From positions 1-35,929 of the IMG/VR virus record IMGVR_UViG_3300025128_000151: 35,929 bases of DNA. The stretch is one strand, 5' to 3'. Each line of letters opens with the position of its first letter. Position 1 is the first letter of the stretch. The notes beneath the pieces are model-generated. The model was not told where the DNA came from and ran no database searches. It saw only the letters and a program-made list of their open reading frames with translations. The DNA comes from a virus. The translations under genes and the position numbers were made by a program. Shown here piece by piece: positions 1 to 4,880 of the stretch.

Positions 1-23
1 GCGTAAAATTTCGTGCGGCGCCG

Positions 24-52
24 ATTCTACCACATTTTGGGCAAAATGTCAA
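24..52 (-). promoter_or_regulatory. Leftward sigma-70-like promoter at the window edge
   Basis: Read on the minus strand there is a TTGACA -35 box (TGTCAA at 47-52 on the plus strand), a 17-bp spacer and a TAGAAT -10 box (24-29). The -35 is preceded by AAAAAGTTC, the extension seen at the other promoters of the window. It points out of the left edge, so its genes are not visible. Confidence 0.75.
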
Positions 53-148
53 GAACTTTTTAAGTTTCTGCTTTTTTAAGCCAAATAGCGAGTCTTACTG
101 GGATAATTACACAAATTTGGGCATAATTGGAAAAAGTTCTTGACATTT
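44..148. repeat. 18-bp perfect inverted repeat containing two -35 regions
   Basis: Positions 44-61 and 131-148 are exact reverse complements (AAAAAGTTCTTGACATTT on the plus strand in the right arm). The left arm is the -35 region of the leftward promoter. The right arm carries a perfect TTGACA at 140-145, but the sequence 17 bp downstream is GC-rich and has no -10 box, so it is an orphan -35 element. Two ATAATT motifs lie between the arms (near 104 and 123) without matching -35 boxes. Confidence 0.7.
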
Positions 149-208
149 CGAGGCCGCGTCCGGCCCGCGAGAGTTCATTTGCGTTCCTGACCAGGCGAAA
201 AATAGTTC

Positions 209-237
209 TTGACTTTTACCTTAACTTCGCGGATAAT
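209..237 (+). promoter_or_regulatory. Rightward promoter for the first gene cluster
   Basis: TTGACT (209-214), 17-bp spacer, GATAAT (232-237), preceded by AAAAATAGTTC. The first start codon (265) lies 28 nt past the -10 box, predicting a leader of about 20 nt that contains the ribosome site GGAAGGGA. Confidence 0.85.
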
Positions 238-264
238 AGTCTCATAGTTTGAAAAGGAAGGGAA

Positions 265-498
265 ATGACGAATAATCAGTTCAATCTACTAATGATGCAC
301 GGCGGAATGATGCGGGACGGACTGAGTTCTGAGGCAGCCCTCAGCATGTTAATTTTCATGCAGGAGCCATCGGGAGATATAATATGGCTAAAAGAATATC
401 TAAAGGCAAGCGCAGAAGCAGAAGGCCCAACGCCCACGGACGCCGCCTTTCAAAAGCTTCGGGAGAGACTGAAGCATATCAAAAGCGCAACCCCGTAG
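265..498 (+). CDS. Small hypothetical protein (77 aa)
   Basis: I do not recognise this protein. It starts at an ATG with a good ribosome site (AAGGAAGGGA, about 5 nt upstream) at the expected distance from the promoter at 209-237. The N-terminal half is methionine-rich and moderately hydrophobic (MMHGGMMRDGL, then AALSMLIFM) and the C-terminal half is a charged helix (KLRERLKHIK). There is no signal peptide or clear membrane segment. The last 115 nt overlap the next gene in another frame, and both frames have their own initiation signals. First gene of the promoter-proximal cluster. Confidence 0.6.
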   Translation: MTNNQFNLLMMHGGMMRDGLSSEAALSMLIFMQEPSGDIIWLKEYLKASAEAEGPTPTDAAFQKLRERLKHIKSATP

Positions 499-590
499 CA
501 AAATTCGGGAGAAAGTTTAACAAAGGTGGGGTTCATAGGGACCGTACCAAGTATTGGAGGAAGAAGAGATGGCAAAAGGACGACGAGTAG
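384..590 (+). CDS. Small very basic protein (68 aa), overlapping its neighbours
   Basis: The protein is rich in Lys and Arg throughout and has a central NPVAKFGRKFNKGGVHRDR segment; I have an impression of similar small basic phage proteins, but cannot assign a family. Such composition suggests RNA or DNA binding, which is inference. The ATG follows GGGAGATATAAT, a usable ribosome site, and lies inside the upstream gene in a different frame. The end overlaps the next gene by 22 nt. There is no membrane segment and no cysteine. Confidence 0.6.
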   Translation: MAKRISKGKRRSRRPNAHGRRLSKASGETEAYQKRNPVAKFGRKFNKGGVHRDRTKYWRKKRWQKDDE

Positions 591-787
591 TAAACAAGCA
601 AAAGCAGCCCCAGCGTGTTAGAATGCTGAATGGCGAAGTGGTAACCCCTGTTCGCTGCTACTCTAATGTAGTGGGACAGCGTTGGAACCTCATGGGTGGA
701 CAAGTTGGTCGTGATGGCGAGTCTATTAAAGGCTCTGACGGTCGGCCTGTGCCCTTTCAATCAATCGGCGAGTTGGTCTGGAAGTAA
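569..787 (+). CDS. Small hypothetical protein (72 aa)
   Basis: Not recognised. The open frame extends upstream to 554, but ATG 569 has a strong ribosome site (TTGGAGGAAGAAG) and gives a protein starting MAKGRR. The N terminus is basic (RRVVNKQKQPQRVR); the rest is rich in Gly and Val and looks like a small beta-fold (GQRWNLMGGQVGRDG, then PVPFQSIGELVWK). It overlaps the basic gene by 22 nt and ends 10 nt before the next -35 box, so it closes the first cluster. Confidence 0.6.
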   Translation: MAKGRRVVNKQKQPQRVRMLNGEVVTPVRCYSNVVGQRWNLMGGQVGRDGESIKGSDGRPVPFQSIGELVWK

Positions 788-797
788 AAAATAAATC

Positions 798-826
798 TTG
801 ACAACTTGGTTAAAATACGAGATAAT
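798..826 (+). promoter_or_regulatory. Promoter for the first HTH paralogue and structured RNA block
   Basis: TTGACA (798-803), 17-bp spacer, GATAAT (821-826), preceded by AAAAAATAAATC, a variant of the common extension. The predicted +1 is near 833. No terminator is apparent before 2071, so the same transcript probably runs through the HTH gene and the whole structured region. Confidence 0.85.
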
Positions 827-881
827 AGTTGTCATGAAATTGAGAGATAAAGTTAAAAAATTATTGTTTGGGAGAACAAGT

Positions 882-1196
882 ATGGCAGAAGTTCAAAAAA
901 ATTACACTGACGAGATGGTAGTATCCATGGTCGATCAGTATACCGCAACCCCGACTCGCGCTACTGTAGATGCGCTGGCAATGGAGTTTGGTAAGTCGGC
1001 ACGCAGCGTCATCGCAAAACTTTCACGCGAAGGTGTTTATGTAGCCCAAAAGCCAACGACTAAGTCTGGCGCTCCAATTGTGAAGAAGTCAGAATTGGTT
1101 GAGCAGATCGAAGGGCATCTTGGTATTAGTGTACCGTCTCTTGCAAAAGCGACGAAAACTGATCTTGATAGCTTGGTACAATCGCTCACCAACTAA
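882..1196 (+). CDS. Small HTH DNA-binding protein, paralogue family copy 1
   Basis: A 104-aa protein. Residues about 8-55 form a predicted HTH unit (YTDEMVVSMVDQYTATPTRATVDALAMEF, then GKSARSVIAKLSREGVYV). The same framework with a different sequence recurs at 3543-3848, 15002-15355 and four times in 17913-18638. A second region (about 63-104: KSELVEQIEGHLGISVPSLAKATKTDLDSLVQSL) matches the C terminus of the 3543 protein. ATG 882 has the ribosome site GGGAGAAC; an in-frame ATG at 834 would add 16 basic residues but lies almost at the predicted +1. A role in regulating phage transcription or packing DNA is inference. Confidence 0.75.
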   Translation: MAEVQKNYTDEMVVSMVDQYTATPTRATVDALAMEFGKSARSVIAKLSREGVYVAQKPTTKSGAPIVKKSELVEQIEGHLGISVPSLAKATKTDLDSLVQSLTN

Positions 1197-1210
1197 AAGG
1201 GTGCAACCCA

Positions 1211-1377
1211 GGCCTCCGGGGAGATAGGAGGCCTTCAGGCTTCACTGGAAGTCATATTGTTGAAGATGCGACGCTAGGTGCGAAACACCTGTTAGATGCT
1301 ACGCATGTATCCGAGAGGATGTGACGTAGCTAGCGCTGATACAGTATGCGAAGGTTCAATCCCTTCGGAGGCCACCA
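1211..1377 (+). ncRNA. tRNA-like domain with encoded CCA and oversized variable region
   Basis: The ends form a perfect 7-bp acceptor stem (1211-1217 with 1367-1373) followed by A and CCA (1374-1377). The T arm is canonical: GAAGG, loop TTCAATC, CCTTC (1350-1366). A D-arm-like GGAG/CTTC (1220-1223 with 1233-1236) has GG in its loop. The anticodon position is abnormal: GGCTT/AAGTC with a 6-nt loop CACTGG, which can also close to a tetraloop. Then 96 nt are inserted before the T arm, with their own helices CATATTG/CAGTATG (1253-1259 with 1342-1348), CGCTAG/CTAGCG and two inner hairpins. It is not an ordinary tRNA, and it lacks the G3-U70 pair of tmRNA. Confidence 0.55.
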
Positions 1378-1433
1378 GATAAGGCTACCTACGTAGTAGC
1401 GACCCTTACCCTCCCGGGGCATAGTAGGGAGGG

Positions 1434-1497
1434 CATTTGAAAGTATGTTTGGACGAAAATTGGTATTGATTCCTATGGACAAGCATACTTTCAAATG
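1434..1497 (+). other. Long perfect hairpin (14-bp stem)
   Basis: CATTTGAAAGTATG at 1434-1447 is exactly complementary to 1484-1497, enclosing a 36-nt loop. An upstream helix CCCTCCC/GGGAGGG (about 1409-1433) ends next to it. This is one arm of the proposed large RNA. Confidence 0.7.
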
Positions 1498-1602
1498 TGG
1501 GGAAGCCAGGGACTGTTCCGTGCTAGACACGGGTGCAAATGAAACAGATAAGGCAGTAAAGATTTCGGTGAAAGTACAATGCCCTGCCGAAGCCTCGCAT
1601 TT

Positions 1603-1752
1603 GTCTGATAGTGCAAATACTATCCGTGAGATTTACGGCCCACGCGTCACAAGGGCTAACCGACCCCTACCAGTAAGCTAGGTGCGATGAAAAAGGGGGT
1701 GCAGGAATCAGTAACCTGCAATATGGTCTGATAGTGCCTACACTATCCGTGA
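1603..1752 (+). repeat. Two copies of a 27-nt hairpin with identical arms and different loops
   Basis: GTCTGATAGTG and ACTATCCGTGA flank a 5-nt centre at 1603-1629 (caaat) and again at 1726-1752 (cctac). All 22 arm positions match, while the loops differ except for the first base. GATAGT/ACTATC forms the stem. In each copy the shared CCGTGA leads into a second pairing element with a GCCC/GGGC helix. Duplication of a structural module with only the loop diverging argues for RNA function. Confidence 0.7.
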
Positions 1753-2020
1753 AAGATGCCCGATACACGTTAACTGACTGGGCGCACTTAAAGTAAAAAA
1801 GGAGAAGTCCTTAGGCGAGAGAGATGGAATTTTGGAAGTGGTCCTTTCAACAGGCTCTTTCTTTAAGGCAGGTTATATGTTGTGAAAATCACGATTTCCC
1901 TTGAACTTAGATTCTACGCCATTGTGTCGTAGTCTACTGAGGAATAAAAAATCGTATTAACGAAGGGCGGTTGTTGTAAACAATGCTACCCTAACCAGGG
2001 AGCGGCGTGGGACAACCATT

Positions 2021-2068
2021 CAGTAAAAAGGCGGAGGGTTTTACTGCAAACTATATAGTTTGGTAAAA
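2021..2068 (+). promoter_or_regulatory. Mutually exclusive hairpins ahead of the terminator
   Basis: CAGTAAAA (2021-2028) pairs perfectly with TTTTACTG (2039-2046). The same TTTTAC can instead pair with GTAAAA (2063-2068), stacking on the self-complementary CAAACTATATAGTTTG (2047-2062). Only one pairing can form at a time. The geometry resembles an attenuator switch, but no ligand or leader peptide is evident. Confidence 0.45.
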
Positions 2069-2070
2069 AG

Positions 2071-2107
2071 AACTTCCTCGATCTTCGGGTCGGGGGAGTT
2101 TCTTCTC
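2071..2107 (+). terminator. UUCG-capped terminator-like hairpin
   Basis: A 13-bp stem (2071-2083 with 2088-2100, several G-U pairs) is capped by TTCG and followed by TTTCTTCT, a moderate U tract. It closes the structured RNA block 20 nt before the next start codon, so it may also be a processing or stability element. Confidence 0.65.
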
Positions 2108-2120
2108 GAAAGGAGTATAA

Positions 2121-2300
2121 ATGCGAGAGTATGAAGTCGAAATTCTAGAATCCTATGAGCGTGTCAGGCGCATTACGGTAAAAGCTGGTAATGAGAAACT
2201 TCTAACGGAAAGGTTAGAGGACATGATCGAGGCGCGACGACGCAGAATTGGAATGGATGAAGCCGACGTAGTAGTACTTGAGCTAACACTCATTGAATGA
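2121..2300 (+). CDS. Small hypothetical protein (59 aa)
   Basis: ATG 2121 follows the strong ribosome site CGAAAGGAGTATAA and gives a 59-residue protein that is not recognised. It is strongly charged, with an N-terminal beta-like stretch (YEVEILESYERVRRITVKAG) and a helical, arginine-rich middle (LTERLEDMIEARRRR). Such a layout often occurs in small phage inhibitors or modulators, but no function can be assigned. It stands alone between the upstream RNA terminator and its own terminator at 2328. Confidence 0.65.
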   Translation: MREYEVEILESYERVRRITVKAGNEKLLTERLEDMIEARRRRIGMDEADVVVLELTLIE

Positions 2301-2327
2301 GGAGGTGACAAATATTTAATTAAGGAA

Positions 2328-2351
2328 GGGTTGCTTAGGCAGCCCTTTTTT
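2328..2351 (+). terminator. Rho-independent terminator
   Basis: GGGTTGC (2328-2334), loop TTAG, GCAGCCC (2339-2345), then six T. One G-U pair in a 7-bp stem. It lies 27 nt after the 59-aa gene and 6 nt before the next -35 box, insulating the following promoter. Confidence 0.85.
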
Positions 2352-2356
2352 ATTTC

Positions 2357-2386
2357 TTGACAAAGTACCTCAAATATTGTTATAAT
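2357..2386 (+). promoter_or_regulatory. Promoter for the 2431-4127 small-gene cluster
   Basis: TTGACA (2357-2362), 18-bp spacer, TATAAT (2381-2386), preceded by TTATTTC, a weaker version of the common extension. The first start codon is 45 nt past the -10 box. Confidence 0.85.
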
Positions 2387-2430
2387 ACTCATCAGAAAAA
2401 TAATCTACAATTTTTATAAGGAAAATTTTT

Positions 2431-2823
2431 ATGGCTGGTAAGGTAATTGACTTTAGTGAAGCCCGAGAACGGCTCACTAACAGACCTTCGGACACTGATT
2501 TCTCTGTGGAGAAAGAAATGGAGTGGGCCAACGCAGAACTCGATGCGGCAGACCTAGAGTTGGATAAAATCACTGAGGAGTTAGATAATTTGACTCAGTA
2601 TATGATCGAACTAACTAGTTATCTTAGTGGTATTTCTGTAGCCCAAACAATCAAAGACGACGGCTACGACGAGTTTATCGCAACTATTGAGGCACAAAGA
2701 AAACACAGAGAGTACGAAGAAAGCGGTGAAGCTCCAATACAACTAGAGCTTGAGATGGGAGAAGGTGAAGAAGCACTTCTAGTAGATTTTACACCTGACT
2801 TTGAGATTGACGATGATAGTTAA
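2431..2823 (+). CDS. Acidic hypothetical protein (130 aa)
   Basis: Not recognised. The protein is strongly acidic with a predicted long helix or coiled coil in residues about 28-70 (MEWANAELDAADLELDKITEELDNLTQYMIELTSYL) and an acidic tail (LELEMGEGEEALLVDFTPDFEIDDDS). ATG 2431 has the ribosome site ATAAGGAAAA. It is the first gene behind the promoter at 2357-2386, with the next start just past its stop. Acidic phage proteins of this kind can mimic DNA or bind host proteins, but nothing here demonstrates that. Confidence 0.7.
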   Translation: MAGKVIDFSEARERLTNRPSDTDFSVEKEMEWANAELDAADLELDKITEELDNLTQYMIELTSYLSGISVAQTIKDDGYDEFIATIEAQRKHREYEESGEAPIQLELEMGEGEEALLVDFTPDFEIDDDS

Positions 2824-2830
2824 AGGCAGT

Positions 2831-3109
2831 ATGAGTTATACAGCCAGCGGAAGAAAGAAAAAACCAATCAAGACTAGAAAAAGGAAAGAGCATGACCGAC
2901 GTAATCTTAGTAGTTCTGGGGATAGTAGTTACCGTGGGGATTCTATTGGGAGTCACAGCACTAACACTGCATTTAACGGGCAAAAGTTATCCCCGGAATG
3001 GGAAGCAGAACGACGAGCTATAAGTAGTAATTATACTATAGCCCCTGCATATAACAAAGGGGCTTATCAAGTTATCGGCAAAAACGAAGTGGAGGATATT
3101 GGGAAATGA
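2831..3109 (+). CDS. Small basic hypothetical protein (92 aa)
   Basis: Reading from ATG 2831 (AAAGG 4 nt upstream) gives a protein starting MSYTASGRKKKPIKTRKRK. The N terminus is very basic, the middle is Ser/Gly-rich and the C terminus is less biased (GAYQVIGKNEVEDIGK). The Ser-rich middle coincides with an out-of-frame hydrophobic ORF at 2892-3023, so its odd composition may be imposed by that overlap. The stop overlaps the next ATG as ATGA, consistent with translational coupling. Function unknown. Confidence 0.55.
   Translation: MSYTASGRKKKPIKTRKRKEHDRRNLSSSGDSSYRGDSIGSHSTNTAFNGQKLSPEWEAERRAISSNYTIAPAYNKGAYQVIGKNEVEDIGK
2892..3023 (+). CDS. Single-span membrane mini-protein (43 aa) nested in another gene
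   Basis: ATG 2892 has the ribosome site AAAAAGGAAAGAG. The frame encodes a textbook transmembrane helix from residue 4 to about 28 (VILVVLGIVVTVGILLGVTALTL) and a short polar tail. It lies wholly inside the 2831-3109 gene in another frame. A clean hydrophobic helix with a good ribosome site is unlikely to be chance, but codon statistics would be needed to decide between one or two real genes. No function can be assigned. Confidence 0.5.
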   Translation: MTDVILVVLGIVVTVGILLGVTALTLHLTGKSYPRNGKQNDEL

Positions 3110-3402
3110 GTAAAATTGGATCATACAATATAGAGCTGGAAGACGCAGTATACTCTATGATTGACGAAGGTGAGCAGTTCGACGACATTGTTGAATATGT
3201 CAGAAAAACTTTTAAAATGAGCGATAACGGAGCGTACGATACAGTTGGAAAGCTATGGGACGAGATAGCTAATGTAGAGTCACAGTACGAACGTTTAAGT
3301 CATGGAGTCAACGATATGTCCGACGATGCGGAAGCTTTAGCTTCTGCTGGCTGGGGCACAGACGAAGACTATGGAGGTTACTCTAATGAAGATTACTTTT
3401 AG
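3106..3402 (+). CDS. Acidic hypothetical protein (98 aa)
   Basis: Not recognised. Residues 10-60 look helical (LEDAVYSMIDEGEQFDDIVEYVRKTF, then a DNGAYDTVGKLWDEI segment that could be an HTH-like turn). The C terminus is a low-complexity acidic, Gly/Tyr-rich tail (GWGTDEDYGGYSNEDYF). The ATG overlaps the previous stop, with GGAGGATATTGGG as ribosome site. It overlaps the next gene by 17 nt. Confidence 0.65.
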   Translation: MSKIGSYNIELEDAVYSMIDEGEQFDDIVEYVRKTFKMSDNGAYDTVGKLWDEIANVESQYERLSHGVNDMSDDAEALASAGWGTDEDYGGYSNEDYF

Positions 3403-3556
3403 GAGAGATTTCTTTAACTGTTTCAAAGCCAACAAGGAGTTTTTGTTGCTACCATGTCTAAAGATAGATTGGTACTATGGGATTGGAATCCATGGAGGAT
3501 TCCTGTGTTGGAGATTCTTTTTAGAGTGGGAAAATAACAAAAGTGGCAAACTATAA
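3386..3556 (+). CDS. Small aromatic-rich hypothetical protein (56 aa)
   Basis: ATG 3386 is preceded by ATGGAGG at 8 nt. The product is rich in Phe and Trp (WYYGIGIHGGFLCWRFFLEWENN), with three Cys and a basic N terminus. It is hydrophobic but broken by charges, so it is more likely a small beta-protein or peripheral membrane protein than a clean membrane span. Overlaps both neighbours by 14-17 nt, typical of the compact genes here. Function unknown. Confidence 0.5.
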   Translation: MKITFRRDFFNCFKANKEFLLLPCLKIDWYYGIGIHGGFLCWRFFLEWENNKSGKL

Positions 3557-3848
3557 CGAAGAACAAGTCCAGCGTATGATTGACGAATACAACCTCACGC
3601 CTTCGCGTGAAACCGTAGAAGCCCTGGCGAAAGAATTTAACAAAAGTCCTAAATCAATCATAGGCAAGCTAGCACGCGAAGGCGTATACCAGAAACAGAT
3701 ATATGTCTCTAAAACTGGCGAAAAACCAATAACGAAAGTCGAGATTGTGAGAGAAATCGCGGAAAACCTTGGCTTAACTGAAACACAACTGAGCGGGCTG
3801 GAGAAGAGCCCAAAAGGAGTATTAAAACTATTATGCGACAATATATAA
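3543..3848 (+). CDS. Small HTH DNA-binding protein, paralogue family copy 2
   Basis: A GTG-started 101-aa protein closely matching the 882-1196 product over its whole length: Y(N/T)-(E/D)E--V--M-D-Y--TP-R-TV-ALA-EF-KS--S-I-KL-REGVY in residues 3-48, then K-E-V--I-E-LG in the C-terminal part. It is a within-genome duplication with one HTH-type domain plus a short helical tail. The ribosome site is weak (GAGTGGGAAAA), and translation may be coupled to the gene it overlaps by 14 nt. Likely DNA-binding by fold; the target is unknown. Confidence 0.75.
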   Translation: MANYNEEQVQRMIDEYNLTPSRETVEALAKEFNKSPKSIIGKLAREGVYQKQIYVSKTGEKPITKVEIVREIAENLGLTETQLSGLEKSPKGVLKLLCDNI

Positions 3849-4042
3849 TTGCGCTGAACCTAAGCCTACAAGATCACGAAAGCCCAGAACAGTGGTTAAA
3901 CAAACGTCTGGGATCTATTAATTTGGCTGGGGTTGGAGTCCATATCGAGGAGGTTAACAATGGCCAAGATAATACTAAAAGCAGAACTAGACGTAGTAGT
4001 TCTGGAGAAACTAAGGGAAATTCTGAGAAATCATCAAATTGA
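3833..4042 (+). CDS. Small hypothetical protein (69 aa)
   Basis: Not recognised. The N-terminal 42 residues read as an ordinary folded protein (YIIALNLSLQDHESPEQWLNKRLGSINLAGVGVHIEEVN), while the last 25 are Ser/Lys/Arg-rich where they overlap the next gene out of frame. ATG 3833 lies 16 nt inside the HTH paralogue, with AAAGGAG about 13 nt upstream, a little far. Translational coupling is plausible. Confidence 0.5.
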   Translation: MRQYIIALNLSLQDHESPEQWLNKRLGSINLAGVGVHIEEVNNGQDNTKSRTRRSSSGETKGNSEKSSN

Positions 4043-4127
4043 GTGGGAAGAGAATATAATTGTGCCGGAAAGAAAGGAATCGGATAAGAGATTGGTTGAA
4101 AACCGAGAAGAGTCGTATGAGATTTAA
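3960..4127 (+). CDS. Small charged helical protein (55 aa)
   Basis: ATG 3960 follows the very strong site GAGGAGGTTAACA. The product is a charged, mostly helical protein with a Leu/Val-rich first half (KIILKAELDVVVLEKLREILRNHQI) and an Arg/Glu-rich second half. No family recognised. It overlaps the previous gene by 83 nt in another frame and is the last confident gene before the gene-poor stretch. Confidence 0.6.
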   Translation: MAKIILKAELDVVVLEKLREILRNHQIEWEENIIVPERKESDKRLVENREESYEI

Positions 4128-4374
4128 GTATCGCGAAACCGGCGAAAATTGGAAGGGCGGTAGCAGCTTTGGGAAGAAGTTGAGGTGTGTTAACTTATTA
4201 GTTGATTACAAAAGTCATGTTTTGTTTCAGGGTGTTTATCGAATAAATCAATTATATCTAGCATTTTCTTCGATCAGATACAAGCTCTCTCAGTGCTTGC
4301 TCCTAAAGTCGCAAGCGTCGAGAGGTAGTACTCAATCAAATAGAAAATTCGATACAAGCGATTTATTCCGTTGA
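4117..4374 (+). CDS. Doubtful ORF (85 aa)
   Basis: An open frame from ATG 4117 gives an 85-residue product with no recognisable domain. Only the first 20 residues (MRFKYRETGENWKGGSSFGK) look typical of neighbouring genes. The rest coincides with AT-rich DNA containing a hairpin and a 9-nt direct repeat. There is no good ribosome site. It may be a decayed gene or a non-coding stretch that happens to be open; I regard it as more likely not a gene. Confidence 0.2.
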   Translation: MRFKYRETGENWKGGSSFGKKLRCVNLLVDYKSHVLFQGVYRINQLYLAFSSIRYKLSQCLLLKSQASRGSTQSNRKFDTSDLFR

Positions 4375-4509
4375 TTCAATTGACTGTAGTAACTAACAAG
4401 TTATAAAATATTTTATCACACTTTTCAACATAACACAAGTATTCTTTTTGACCATGTGGATGTATGAACGGATTGTGATTTGCTAGATTAACGGAAAAAA
4501 GTTTTATTT
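4128..4509. other. Gene-poor AT-rich region with hairpin, palindrome and direct repeat
   Basis: No confident gene in about 380 nt. Visible structure: a two-part hairpin CTCTC-GCTTGC/GCAAGC-GAGAG (4287-4324), a direct repeat GATACAAGC at 4277-4285 and 4351-4359 flanking it, and a 14-nt perfect palindrome ATAAAATATTTTAT (4403-4416). No complete promoter of the common type is present. It could hold a small RNA, a replication start or gene debris; the sequence alone does not decide. Confidence 0.4.
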
Positions 4510-4644
4510 ATGACTAGTACAGACGAAAAAATACTCGAAGAAATACTGCGAGGGCAACGCACGGTATTGGAATTATCGGACCAACGCTGCCGTAGAATAC
4601 TTCTCTTACTAGTAAGGCGTATACGCAGGGAGAATTCACGATGA
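4510..4644 (+). CDS. Small basic helical protein (44 aa)
   Basis: ATG 4510 begins a 44-residue protein, acidic at the N terminus (TDEKILEEILRG) and strongly basic and leucine-rich at the C terminus (RRILLLLVRRIRREN), most likely one long amphipathic helix. The ribosome site is poor (ACGGAAAAAAG, about 8 nt). Its stop overlaps the glutaredoxin start as ATGA, the coupling style used throughout the window, and this is the main support for it. Confidence 0.45.
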   Translation: MTSTDEKILEEILRGQRTVLELSDQRCRRILLLLVRRIRRENSR

Positions 4645-4880
4645 ATGTAGAAATATTTGGACGGCCAGCATGTGGCTTTTGTGTCGCTGCTAGAAATGTT
4701 TGCGAGAAAGCTGGTATTGAGTACACTTATTACGAGCTGAACGAGGACTTTACCGTAGATGAGTTGTTTATAAAAGTGCCTTTTAGTACTTATCCTCAGA
4801 TATTTGTGGATGGAGTACCCGTAGGAGGCTATAGCGACTTTATGGTCATACTAGGAGAAGCAACAGGAGGAATTATATGA
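4641..4880 (+). CDS. Glutaredoxin-like thiol-disulfide oxidoreductase
   Basis: A 79-aa thioredoxin-fold protein of normal glutaredoxin size. The redox motif is C11-G-F-C14 after a beta strand (MNVEIFGRPA); the cis-proline is P52 in STYPQIF, followed by VDG and the GGYSDF loop that contacts glutathione. Glutaredoxins reduce ribonucleotide reductase and other disulfides in the cytoplasm, and a class I RNR alpha subunit is encoded at 33835-35610, so it may recycle that enzyme. Dithiol glutaredoxins can also handle Fe-S clusters, relevant to the IscU and IscA genes just downstream. The CGFC sequence differs from the usual CPYC. Confidence 0.9.
   Translation: MNVEIFGRPACGFCVAARNVCEKAGIEYTYYELNEDFTVDELFIKVPFSTYPQIFVDGVPVGGYSDFMVILGEATGGII

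Larger units (their letters stand above)
1198..2107 (+). ncRNA. Candidate large structured non-coding RNA (about 900 nt)
   Basis: About 920 nt separate two genes here. Open frames exist but lack ribosome sites and protein-like composition, while inverted repeats are dense. They include a tRNA-like fold (1211-1377), TAAGG/CCTTA enclosing GCTAC/GTAGC (about 1381-1409), a 14-bp hairpin (1434-1497), CCGTG/CACGG (about 1519-1533), two identical-arm hairpins (1603-1629 and 1726-1752), TGCAGG/CCTGCA (1700-1720), CTACG/CGTAG and ACGATTT/AAATCGT helices (about 1890-1960), GGTTGT/ACAACC (about 1968-2016) and a terminator (2071-2107). The block resembles in style the giant ornate phage RNAs (GOLLD, ROOL), some of which sit with tRNAs. 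Membership in either class is not shown, and it may comprise several RNAs. Confidence 0.6.

Noticed and set aside
140-168. A full promoter at the orphan TTGACA (140-145)
   Set aside because: The position expected for the -10 box reads GC-rich sequence; only the -35 half is present.
1268-1324. A tmRNA reading of the tRNA-like element, with a short open frame from GCG near 1268 to TGA
   Set aside because: There is no G3-U70 pair, no tag ending in ALAA, none of the tmRNA 5' signature, and the stretch is better explained by the helices CGCTAG/CTAGCG and two inner hairpins.
1330-1681. Open frames on both strands inside the structured RNA block (1330-1530 minus, 1445-1681 plus)
   Set aside because: No ribosome sites, no protein-like composition, and they cross perfect inverted repeats.
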